Of a stretch of DNA of 62,269 nucleotides, positions 54,977 through 62,269 are shown in pieces; position 1 is the first letter of the stretch; the number at the start of each line of letters is the position of its first letter. The notes beneath the pieces were generated by a model. The model did no database searches. It saw only the letters and a program-made list of their open reading frames with translations, and was not told where the DNA came from. Source of the stretch: an uncultured Pelagibacteraceae bacterium (GTDB taxonomy: Bacteria; Pseudomonadota; Alphaproteobacteria; Pelagibacterales; Pelagibacteraceae); NCBI GenBank assembly GCA_902539235.1, contig CACBIC010000005.1, forward strand, positions 1 through 62,269, written 5' to 3'. Made by a program: the position numbers and the translations under genes.

Positions 54977-55511
54977 ATGGATTAGAAAAAGTGCTCTTAC
55001 TAAAGGAATGATAAAACCTTTTGTTAGCAAACAAGTTAGAAAGGGTAAAATTTCTTTTGGTTTATCCTCCTACGGTTATGATGCGAGAGTTTCAAACGAA
55101 TTTAAAATATTCACAAACGTAAACTCAGGTATTGTAGATCCAAAGGTATTCAAAAAAGAGAGCTTTGTTACTAAAATTGGAAAAGAGTGCATTATTCCAC
55201 CTAATTCCTTTGCTTTAGCTAGGACAATTGAGTATTTCAAAATTCCTGAAAATGTTCTGGTAATTTGTTTAGGCAAGTCTACTTATGCAAGATGTGGAAT
55301 AATTGTAAATGTTACTCCTTTAGAACCAGGTTGGGAAGGACATGTTACTTTAGAATTTTCGAATACTACACCACTTCCAGCTAAGATTTATGCAAACGAA
55401 GGTGTTGCTCAGTTTGTTTTTATGAGAGGGAACGAAAAACCTCAAGTTTCTTATGCAAAAAGGAAAGGCAAATATATGAAACAAAAAGGTGTTACTCTTC
55501 CAAAGGTATAA
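54957..55511 (+). CDS. dcd: dCTP deaminase
   Basis: A 184-residue trimeric deaminase producing dUTP for dTTP synthesis. [42 protein letters not shown] and the catalytic Glu in [14 protein letters not shown] are intact. The C-terminus [17 protein letters not shown] closes over the site. It precedes murA by 10 bases. Confidence 0.96.
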   Translation: MAVLSDKWIRKSALTKGMIKPFVSKQVRKGKISFGLSSYGYDARVSNEFKIFTNVNSGIVDPKVFKKESFVTKIGKECIIPPNSFALARTIEYFKIPENVLVICLGKSTYARCGIIVNVTPLEPGWEGHVTLEFSNTTPLPAKIYANEGVAQFVFMRGNEKPQVSYAKRKGKYMKQKGVTLPKV

Positions 55512-55521
55512 AGTTTCATTA

Positions 55522-56778
55522 ATGCAAAAACTTCTGATTAAAGGAAAGAAAGAATTAAAAGGGAATATATATATTTCTGGATCTAAAAACGCAACTTTAC
55601 CTATACTAGCATCGACGATTTTAGCATCAGAGGTGAGACTATTAAATGTACCATTTGTAAAAGATATTTTTACAATGCTTGAACTTCTAAAATTCATAGG
55701 AATAAAAGTAAAAATGAAAAGAAATAAGAATATTCTTGAATTGAAGAATGAAAAAAAAGAAATAAATACCTTAGCACCCTACAAATTAGTTAAAACTATG
55801 CGTGCTGGTGTTTTAGTTCTTGGACCTCTTCTGACAAAATTTAAAAAAGCAAAAGTATCACTACCTGGAGGTTGTGCTATTGGAACTAGACCGGTTGACC
55901 TACATTTATTTGCTTTAAAGAAACTTGGTGCAAAAATTAAGATTAAAGATGGTTATATAATTGCTGAAGCGAGGAAGGGGTTAATGGGAACAAAAATTAA
56001 ATTTCCTTCTGTTTCAGTAGGCGCAACCGAAAACGCTTTATTAGCTGCTTTTGGAGCTAAAGGAAAAACGATTTTATTAAACTGTGCTATTGAACCAGAG
56101 ATCAAAGATCTTATTTTATTTTTAAAAAAATTAGGAGGTAAAATAAAAATTTCTGGAAGAAAAATAACAATTTTTGGAAATTCATCTCCTAAACGAAAAA
56201 TTACTCATAAAATCATTTTTGATAGAATAGAAGCTGGGACTTACTTAATTGCCGGTGTCTTAATTGGAAAAAAAATAATAATTAAACAAATTGACCCTAA
56301 AATTTTCATGTACGAAATAGACATTTTAAAAAAAATGGGTGCACAAATTTACAAAACTAGAAACTCAATCACAATTTTGAAAACAAAAAGTTTGAAGAAA
56401 ATAAATATTTCTACAAAACCGTATCCAGGTTTTCCAACAGATCTACAAGCACAATTGATGGTTTTAATGACACAAACAAAAGGATTGTCAAAAATTAAGG
56501 AAAATATTTTTGAAAACAGATTTATGCATGTGCCAGAGTTAAGAAGAATGGGCGCTAGTATTGAAATTAAAAACAAAACAGCTTACATATCAGGACCTTC
56601 AAAATTAACTGGTGCGGAAGTAATGGCAACTGATTTGCGAGCCTCAGTAAGTTTGGTTTTAGCTGGACTTATTGCTGAAAATAGAACGATCGTAAATAGA
56701 ATTTATCATTTAGATAGAGGATATGAAAATTTAGTAAAAAAGCTCAAAAATTGTAAAGCAGAAATTAAAAAAGTTTAA
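55522..56778 (+). CDS. murA: UDP-N-acetylglucosamine 1-carboxyvinyltransferase
   Basis: A 418-residue EPSP-synthase-fold enzyme making the first committed peptidoglycan precursor from UDP-GlcNAc and phosphoenolpyruvate. SGSKNATLPILA opens the first domain, and the catalytic cysteine is Cys118 in LPGGCAIGTRPVDLH; this is the residue fosfomycin targets, so the fosfomycin-sensitive form is expected. FPTDLQAQLM and ATDLRASVSLVLAGL are later signatures. An earlier frame from 55489 overlaps dcd; the ATG at 55522 gives the family start. Confidence 0.96.
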   Translation: MQKLLIKGKKELKGNIYISGSKNATLPILASTILASEVRLLNVPFVKDIFTMLELLKFIGIKVKMKRNKNILELKNEKKEINTLAPYKLVKTMRAGVLVLGPLLTKFKKAKVSLPGGCAIGTRPVDLHLFALKKLGAKIKIKDGYIIAEARKGLMGTKIKFPSVSVGATENALLAAFGAKGKTILLNCAIEPEIKDLILFLKKLGGKIKISGRKITIFGNSSPKRKITHKIIFDRIEAGTYLIAGVLIGKKIIIKQIDPKIFMYEIDILKKMGAQIYKTRNSITILKTKSLKKINISTKPYPGFPTDLQAQLMVLMTQTKGLSKIKENIFENRFMHVPELRRMGASIEIKNKTAYISGPSKLTGAEVMATDLRASVSLVLAGLIAENRTIVNRIYHLDRGYENLVKKLKNCKAEIKKV

Positions 56779-56779
56779 A

Positions 56780-57223
56780 ATGAAAGTTAAAAACTTAAAG
56801 TTAATTGCTAAAACACAAGAAGATTTAAAGGTTCTATCAGCACATCTTCAGGACTCGATTGCCAATGTTTCAGATATTGCTAACTTAAAAAAAAATAAAA
56901 TTTTACTGATGCAATTAAGTAGATTTATGTGGGAAGATGTTGAAAAAGGTGTTTTTAGAAAAAATAAGCGAATAAGAACTATTCTTAAATTTGAAAATGT
57001 CATAAAAGTTAATTCTAAGAATATTAATCAGTTAAAAAAAGACAAGTTTCTAGATTTTCTTACTATTGAAACTAATCAAATGCCTGATAAAAATTACGAA
57101 ATGAATATAGTTTTTGCCGGAGACTCAGTGATCAAAATAGTTTCAGAGGTAATCGAGGTAACACTCGATGATCAAGGAGATCCTTGGGATACAAAAAATA
57201 TGCCAACTCACAAGGTTTTATAG
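56780..57223 (+). CDS. DUF2948-type protein
   Basis: A 147-residue soluble protein of an alphaproteobacterial family with no known function. LKLIAKTQEDLKVLSAHLQD at the start, the middle Phe-Met-Trp-Glu segment and VIEVTLDDQGDPWDTKNMPTH at the end are the recognisable parts. It lies between murA (one base upstream) and hisD (one-base overlap), the position this family holds in other alphaproteobacteria. Confidence 0.8.
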   Translation: MKVKNLKLIAKTQEDLKVLSAHLQDSIANVSDIANLKKNKILLMQLSRFMWEDVEKGVFRKNKRIRTILKFENVIKVNSKNINQLKKDKFLDFLTIETNQMPDKNYEMNIVFAGDSVIKIVSEVIEVTLDDQGDPWDTKNMPTHKVL

Positions 57224-58518
57224 TGCTTAATTTTTTAAATTTTAATCGAAAAAATTCTTTAAAAAAATTAGAGTCAATTTTAAATGTTAGAAAATCTCGA
57301 CAACAAAATCAGTCAGCTATAGTAAAAAAAATTCTATATAATGTAAAAAAAAATGGAGATAAGGCTGTAATTAGATACGAAAAAAAATTTTCAAATATAA
57401 AAAATAAATCCAAAAAGCTTCAATTTTCAAAGAATGAAATTAATAGTATTTCAAAAACTATTGATAAAAAATTAAAAAAATCTATTGATACTGCTTTCAC
57501 TAGGATAAAATATTTTCATTCAAAACAAACATATTCAGCTTTTAAATACAGAGATAAATACAAAAATGAATTAGCTTACAAATATTCACCAATCGAAAGA
57601 GTTGGAGTATATGTGCCTGGAGGAACCGCAAGTTATCCGAGCACAGTATTGATGAATTGTATTCCTGCTTTAGTGGCTGGAGTAAAAAATATCTACCTAA
57701 CGACACCAGCCTTTGGAACAGCTGTTAATCCAGCAGTGATTTATGCAGCGAAAAAATGTGGTGTAAAAGAAATTTATAAAACTGGTGGAGCTCATTCTAT
57801 TGCAGCTTTAGCTTATGGAACAAAAACTTTTAAAAAAGTTGATAAAATAGTTGGACCGGGAAATGCATTTGTGGCATCTGCAAAAAAAGAAGTTTTTGGA
57901 GAAGTAGGTATTGATATGGTGGCAGGTCCATCAGAAGTAAGTATTGTAGCTGATCGATTTGCAAATTCAGAATGGATTGCCGCTGACTTGATTGCTCAAG
58001 CTGAACATGACGTTTTCGCTCAATCAATTCTTATTACTGATAGCAAAAAACTCATAGAGTCAGTTAAAACAAGTTTGAAAATGCAATTATCAAACTTGCC
58101 TAAAAAGAATATAGCAACAAAAAGCATCAAAAGCTATGGACTCTCAATTTATGCGAAAAACCAAAAAAAAATTTTAGAGGCAATAAACACTATTGCACCT
58201 GAGCACTTAGAAATTAATTGTCGTCAAGGTAATGATATTATTAAAAAAATTAAAAATGCGGGTTCTATTTTTATAGGTAAATTTTCACCTGAGGCAATGG
58301 GAGATTATTTAGCGGGTCCCAATCACGTTTTACCGACTTCTGGGTCTGCAAAATTTTCTTCAGGGCTATCAGTTAATGATTTTCTAAAGAGACAGTCTCT
58401 AATAAAAATAACAAAATCAGGTATTGAAAGATTAGGACCATCGGTTATAAATTTGGCTAAGCATGAAAATTTAGATGGTCATGCTAATTCGATTAAAATA
58501 AGATTAAAAAAAGGGTAA
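57223..58518 (+). CDS. hisD: Histidinol dehydrogenase (GTG start)
   Basis: A protein of about 431 residues that oxidises histidinol to histidine in two NAD-dependent steps with zinc. [44 protein letters not shown] and IAQAEHD contain the binding and catalytic residues, and IAPEHLEI lies near the end. The frame continues upstream to an ATG at 57184 inside the DUF2948-type gene, but the GTG at 57223, sharing one base with its TAG stop, gives the normal N-terminus. Confidence 0.94.
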   Translation: MLNFLNFNRKNSLKKLESILNVRKSRQQNQSAIVKKILYNVKKNGDKAVIRYEKKFSNIKNKSKKLQFSKNEINSISKTIDKKLKKSIDTAFTRIKYFHSKQTYSAFKYRDKYKNELAYKYSPIERVGVYVPGGTASYPSTVLMNCIPALVAGVKNIYLTTPAFGTAVNPAVIYAAKKCGVKEIYKTGGAHSIAALAYGTKTFKKVDKIVGPGNAFVASAKKEVFGEVGIDMVAGPSEVSIVADRFANSEWIAADLIAQAEHDVFAQSILITDSKKLIESVKTSLKMQLSNLPKKNIATKSIKSYGLSIYAKNQKKILEAINTIAPEHLEINCRQGNDIIKKIKNAGSIFIGKFSPEAMGDYLAGPNHVLPTSGSAKFSSGLSVNDFLKRQSLIKITKSGIERLGPSVINLAKHENLDGHANSIKIRLKKG

Positions 58519-58523
58519 ATTAT

Positions 58524-58739
58524 TTGGCTAAACAAGAAACTTTAGAATTTAAAGGAAAAGTAACAGAATTACTTCCTAATGCAATGTTCAGAGTAAAATT
58601 AGAAAATAATCACGAAATTTTGGCTCACACCGCTGGAAAACTGAGAAAGAATAGAATAAGAGTTCTTGCAGGTGACAATGTTATGGTTGAAATGACTCCA
58701 TACGATTTGACTAAAGGTAGAATTACTTTTAGATTTTAG
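58524..58739 (+). CDS. infA: Translation initiation factor IF-1 (TTG start)
   Basis: A 71-residue OB-fold factor binding the 30S A site during initiation. It begins [20 protein letters not shown] and ends [12 protein letters not shown], both conserved. The start codon is TTG, 5 bases after the hisD stop. The stop TAG (58737-58739) provides the first G of tRNA-Phe, so tRNA processing should remove the last base of the stop codon. Confidence 0.96.
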   Translation: MAKQETLEFKGKVTELLPNAMFRVKLENNHEILAHTAGKLRKNRIRVLAGDNVMVEMTPYDLTKGRITFRF

Positions 58740-58813
58740 GCCTTGTAGCTCAGTAGTAGAGCAGTACCCTGAAAAGGTATGTGTCGTAAGTGCGATTCTT
58801 ACCAAGGCCACCA
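58739..58813 (+). tRNA. tRNA-Phe (anticodon GAA)
   Basis: A 75-base cloverleaf with encoded CCA. The acceptor stem is GGCCTTG with CAAGGCC (7 pairs; G1 at 58739 is needed for the seventh), the anticodon loop CTGAAAA gives GAA, and the T-arm is GTAAG-TGCGATT-CTTAC. The T-loop begins TGC rather than the usual TTC. Position 1 overlaps the infA stop codon. Confidence 0.96.
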
Positions 58814-58865
58814 CCAAGTATTTTTTGCCCATCGAAATTTAAAAATAAATTTGTTAAAACAGATT

Positions 58866-60263
58866 ATGGGTAAAAATATTGGACTTTTTTGGTTAAAAGA
58901 TGATTTTAGGATAAAAAAAAATTTAGCATTATTTGAGGCTACAAAAAATCACGATCAAGTAGTTGCCTTTTACTTATACAAAAAACAAAAATTTGATCAT
59001 CAAGAAGCTCAAAAATGGTGGGTGAGTAAATCTTTAGAGGAATTTAGAAAAAAACTTGATAAATACAATATCAGTCTTGAGATAATTAAAACTGACTCCT
59101 ACAAAACATTTTTTGAAAAATTATTTGGTAAAAAAAATTTTTCAATTTATTGGAATAAAACTTATGAGCCAAATTATCTTAAATTTGATGATTTCTTGTC
59201 AAAAAATTTTAAGATTAAAGAAATTAATTATAAGATTCTTAAAGGAAATATTTTAAATGAAATAGATGATGTAAAAAAAGGAGATGAAACACCATTTAAA
59301 GTTTTTACTCCCTATTGGAGAACTGCTGAAAAGATTTATTTAGATAAAATTCCTACAAAAGAAAAAATAATTTTAAAATGTAAAAAAAAAATTTCTTACT
59401 TTAAAAATACAATTAATGAAAAAGAAATAAGTCCAAAAAAAAAATGGTTTAAAAAATTTGAAAAATATTGGACACCAAGTGAAGAAAACGCTCTATTACA
59501 GCTGAAAAATTTTATCAATAGTAGGATTGAAAATTATGCAGAAGGTAGAAATTTTCCTTATCTTCCTGGTACTTCAAGACTATCCCCCTTTATTAAGCAC
59601 GGACAGATTCATGTTGAAACAATTTGGGACGAGTGTCAGAAAATAAAAAAAATTGGAGCAAGTAAGTTTTTAGCAGAAATAGGATGGAGAGAATTCAACC
59701 ACACCTTAATTAATAACTTTTCATATATGCTCAAAGGTAACTACTCAAAAAAATTTGATAAATTTCCATGGCAGAAAAATCTGAAATTTTTGTCTGCGTG
59801 GAAAAAAGGCTTAACTGGTTATCCAATTGTAGATGCAGGGATGCGAGAATTATATTCGACTGGATGGATGCATAATAGGATAAGAATGATTGTTGGTTCT
59901 TTTCTTGTAAAACATTTATTAATTAATTGGATGGAAGGAGAAAAATATTTTAAAAATTGTTTACTAGATTATAATGAAGCAAATAATATTTCAGGTTGGC
60001 AATGGGTGGCCGGTTGTGGAGCAGATGCGGCCCCTTATTTCAGAATATTCAATCCAATTTTACAAGGTGAAAAATTTGATAAGGAAGGTGAATACGTAAA
60101 AAAGTGGGTTCCTGAATTAAGAGAAGTTCCTAAAAAATTTATTCATAAGCCCTGGGAGCTAAATAATGAAAAAATTCTTAAATTAGGTAAGGATTATCCA
60201 AAACCAATTGTTGTGCACGAGGAAGCGAGGCAAAAAGCTCTTAGTTCTTTTAAAAAGATTTAA
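58866..60263 (+). CDS. phr: Deoxyribodipyrimidine photolyase
   Basis: A 465-residue class I photolyase/cryptochrome protein using FAD and blue light to split UV pyrimidine dimers. The N-terminal antenna domain (GLFWLKDDFRIKKNLALF) is followed by the FAD-binding helical domain with GTSRLSPFIKHGQIH, the WREFNHTL segment, GYPIVDAGMRELYSTGWMHN and WQWVAGCGADAAPYFRIFNP. An upstream extension of the frame into tRNA-Phe is not part of the gene. It converges on secA with a 2-base gap. A photolyase fits life in sunlit surface water. Confidence 0.95.
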   Translation: MGKNIGLFWLKDDFRIKKNLALFEATKNHDQVVAFYLYKKQKFDHQEAQKWWVSKSLEEFRKKLDKYNISLEIIKTDSYKTFFEKLFGKKNFSIYWNKTYEPNYLKFDDFLSKNFKIKEINYKILKGNILNEIDDVKKGDETPFKVFTPYWRTAEKIYLDKIPTKEKIILKCKKKISYFKNTINEKEISPKKKWFKKFEKYWTPSEENALLQLKNFINSRIENYAEGRNFPYLPGTSRLSPFIKHGQIHVETIWDECQKIKKIGASKFLAEIGWREFNHTLINNFSYMLKGNYSKKFDKFPWQKNLKFLSAWKKGLTGYPIVDAGMRELYSTGWMHNRIRMIVGSFLVKHLLINWMEGEKYFKNCLLDYNEANNISGWQWVAGCGADAAPYFRIFNPILQGEKFDKEGEYVKKWVPELREVPKKFIHKPWELNNEKILKLGKDYPKPIVVHEEARQKALSSFKKI

Positions 60264-60265
60264 TT

Positions 60266-62269
60266 TTATAAATTTCCATGACAATGTTTAAATTTTTTTC
60301 CAGAGCCACACGGACACTTTTCATTTCTGCCTGTTTTTTTAAAATTATTTTCTTCTTCTTTTTCTTTCTCATTATCCATAGTTTTTTCATTCGGTGAAAC
60401 TACGATATTTAAATTCAATAAAAGTTTAATTACGTCATTTTTAATTTTTGAGAGCAATCCTTCAAAAAGAACAAAAGCTTCTTTTTTAAACTCAGATAAT
60501 GGATCTTTTTGTCCGTATTGTCTTAATCCAATAACCTGTCTAAGTTGTTCCAAGTATTGAAGATGTGATCTCCATGAAAAATCAATAATTTGAATAAAAA
60601 TTTTCTTTTCTAAACTTTTATTTTGACTCTCTCCCAAGAGATTTATTCTTGATTTTCGCTTTTTAAAAAATAACTCATTCATCTCTTTTAGAAAACTTTC
60701 TTTACCTTTAGAGGATAGTTGAGCTAAATTATCATCACTTAAAGAATTTCCAGTCACATTTTTAATTTGCGTTAAATATTTTTCATCATTTGATTTTTTA
60801 TAATTATCAACAGTAATTTTTAATTCTTCTAATATTTCTTCAAAAAAATCATTAAGTATTGCGTCTATCTTATCTTCCCTCAATATTTTCAATCTTTGAG
60901 AAAATATTACTTGCCGCTGATCATTCATAACATCATCAAATTTTATTAGAGTTTTACGAATATCAAAGTTCCTACTTTCTACTTTTTTTTGAGCTCTCTC
61001 CATTGCTTTATTGATCCAAGGATGATCGATTGACTCATTTTCTTTTAACCCTAGTTTTTTAAGCATACCATCAATAGAGTCACCACCAAAAATTCTCATT
61101 AATTCATCTTGTAAGCTTATATAAAAAATTGTTGAACCAGGATCTCCTTGACGTCCAGACCTTCCTCTCAATTGGTTGTCGATTCTTCTACTTTCATGTC
61201 TTTCAGTTCCTATTATATATAGCCCGCCTAAATTTTTTACCTCTAATTCATTTTTTTTAAACTCATTAATATTATTTATTTTACCTTCTTCAAAAAAATC
61301 TTTGTTACCACCTAGTTTAATATCAGTACCTCTTCCAGCCATATTAGTAGCTATTGTAACAGCACCAATTTTCCCTGCCTCAGCAATAATTTTTGCCTCC
61401 TGCTCATGATGCTTGGCATTAAGAACATTATGAGTTATTTTTTTTTCATTAAGAAAATTAGAAATTTTTTCTGATTTTTCTATACTTGTTGTTCCTACTA
61501 AAACTGGTTGTCCTTTTTTATTACAATCAATAATTTTTTTTGAAATAGCATTATATTTTTCTTTCTCAGTTCTGAAAATTTGATCATTAAAATCTTTTCG
61601 GAGCATTTTTCTGTTTGTGGGGATAGAAACAACATTTAATTTATAAATATCATAAAATTCTTCCGACTCAGTCATTGCAGTTCCGGTCATACCCGCAAGT
61701 TTTTTGTATAACCTAAAATAATTTTGATAAGTAATAGATGCTAAAGTTTGATTTTCTTCCTCAATTTTTACATTTTCTTTAGCCTCTATAGCTTGATGTA
61801 AACCATCTGAAAATCTTCTTCCTGACAAAACTCTACCTGTGAATTCGTCGATAATTTGAACTTTCCCGTCTCTTACAATGTAATCAATATCTTTTTTGAA
61901 AATCAAATTGGCTTTTAAAGCTTGATTAGTATGGTGAACAAGATCTAAATTTGCAGGGTCATAGAAATTATTATTCTTTAAAATTTTTTGCTGCAAAGCT
62001 AATTTTTCTATTTTATCTACCCCATCATCAGTAAGTATAACATTTTTATTTTTTTCATCTAATTCAAAATCACTTTTTTGTAAGTATCTAATAAAATTAT
62101 TTGATGTTGTATAAAGAGTAGTTTTATCCTCTAGCTTTCCAGAAATAATTAGTGGAGTTCTCGACTCATCAATAAGGATACTATCAACTTCATCTACGAT
62201 ACAATAATTATGTCCCCTTTGTACCATTTCATTAAGTTCGTACTTCATATTATCTCTTAGATAGTCAAA
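60266..62269 (-). CDS. secA: Preprotein translocase ATPase SecA, C-terminal part (cut by window edge)
   Basis: The frame runs open to the end of the window; the first visible residues FDYLRDNM are the conserved segment before the Walker B region, so roughly the N-terminal quarter lies outside. Visible are IVDEVDSILIDESRTPLI (DEVD box), KLAGMTGTAMTESEEFY, TNMAGRGTDIKLGG, RQGDPGSTIFY and the C-terminal zinc-binding GRNEKCPCGSGKKFKHCHG that contacts SecB or ribosomes. SecA drives protein export through SecYEG. An internal ATG at 62248 is not the real start. Confidence 0.97.
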   Translation of the reverse strand, partial: FDYLRDNMKYELNEMVQRGHNYCIVDEVDSILIDESRTPLIISGKLEDKTTLYTTSNNFIRYLQKSDFELDEKNKNVILTDDGVDKIEKLALQQKILKNNNFYDPANLDLVHHTNQALKANLIFKKDIDYIVRDGKVQIIDEFTGRVLSGRRFSDGLHQAIEAKENVKIEEENQTLASITYQNYFRLYKKLAGMTGTAMTESEEFYDIYKLNVVSIPTNRKMLRKDFNDQIFRTEKEKYNAISKKIIDCNKKGQPVLVGTTSIEKSEKISNFLNEKKITHNVLNAKHHEQEAKIIAEAGKIGAVTIATNMAGRGTDIKLGGNKDFFEEGKINNINEFKKNELEVKNLGGLYIIGTERHESRRIDNQLRGRSGRQGDPGSTIFYISLQDELMRIFGGDSIDGMLKKLGLKENESIDHPWINKAMERAQKKVESRNFDIRKTLIKFDDVMNDQRQVIFSQRLKILREDKIDAILNDFFEEILEELKITVDNYKKSNDEKYLTQIKNVTGNSLSDDNLAQLSSKGKESFLKEMNELFFKKRKSRINLLGESQNKSLEKKIFIQIIDFSWRSHLQYLEQLRQVIGLRQYGQKDPLSEFKKEAFVLFEGLLSKIKNDVIKLLLNLNIVVSPNEKTMDNEKEKEEENNFKKTGRNEKCPCGSGKKFKHCHGNL

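Noticed and set aside
58779-58865. Longer N-terminus for the photolyase
   Set aside because: It would begin within tRNA-Phe; the ATG at 58866 matches the family start.
1-62269. CRISPR arrays, transposons, prophage, integration sites, rRNA
   Set aside because: No direct-repeat arrays, transposase or integrase motifs, or rRNA-like segments were seen; the tRNA genes show no flanking duplications.

Overview
The window is a dense, very A+T-rich stretch of chromosome from a streamlined alphaproteobacterium. It looks most like the marine SAR11 / Pelagibacterales group. This placement rests on several things seen together: short or absent spacers, frequent 1-4 base overlaps, a class I lysyl-tRNA synthetase, cobS-cobT beside a J-domain gene and bolA, a gene for a protein of the DUF2948 type between murA and hisD, and the rpmH-rnpA-yidD-yidC-argB-dapD-dapE order. 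No insertion sequence, prophage, CRISPR array or rRNA operon was seen, and no gene looks frameshifted. No gap between genes exceeds about 180 bases.

Layout. 1-4182: acetoacetyl-CoA synthetase facing a histone-deacetylase-like hydrolase and an acetyl-CoA acetyltransferase. 4201-10564: a cell-surface carbohydrate block with an O-antigen-ligase-like protein, a GT-C glycosyltransferase, two CDP-sugar-epimerase-like proteins, a dolichol-phosphate-mannose-synthase-like GT2, a possible 25-residue membrane peptide and UppP; tRNA-Arg lies inside it. 10619-17551: glutamate synthase (gltD then gltB) behind a promoter and an NtrC-like palindrome, then an epimerase-like gene. 18315-28996: a translation operon (glycosyltransferase, thrS, infC, rpmI, rplT, pheS, pheT, lepA, a second glycosyltransferase, tRNA-Ser). 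29099-32657: a leftward unit of NlpC/P60 peptidase, AmpG-like permease and TrkH. 32751-36256: lysK, pyrD, rpmB and a YhhQ-type transporter. 36253-41423: cobT, cobS and a J-domain gene leftward, bolA rightward, then aroB-aroK leftward. 41497-45590: a small membrane protein, a large secreted protein of unknown function, def, fmt and truA. 45587-51961: a long leftward unit rpmH, rnpA, yidD, yidC, argB, HAD phosphatase, dapD, dapE, SET-domain gene. 52012-60263: VTT membrane protein, YyaL-like protein, three small genes, dcd, murA, DUF2948-type gene, hisD, infA, tRNA-Phe and photolyase. 60266-62269: the C-terminal part of secA, cut by the window edge.

How the genes work together. Most are core functions: translation, ammonium assimilation, lysine/arginine/histidine/shikimate synthesis, peptidoglycan precursor synthesis and recycling, and membrane protein insertion.

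The most notable observations concern architecture. Two of the three tRNA genes begin inside the stop codon of the upstream protein gene, so RNase P processing should remove the last base of that stop codon, in one case from infA. Convergent genes commonly overlap at their stops. Several translation and core genes use GTG or TTG starts. Three modules merit experiments: CobS-CobT with a zinc-finger-like J-domain protein, a signal-less NlpC/P60 enzyme overlapping an AmpG-like importer, and a SET/post-SET protein at the end of the lysine-biosynthesis unit. All function calls come from reading motifs by eye; no database search was run.
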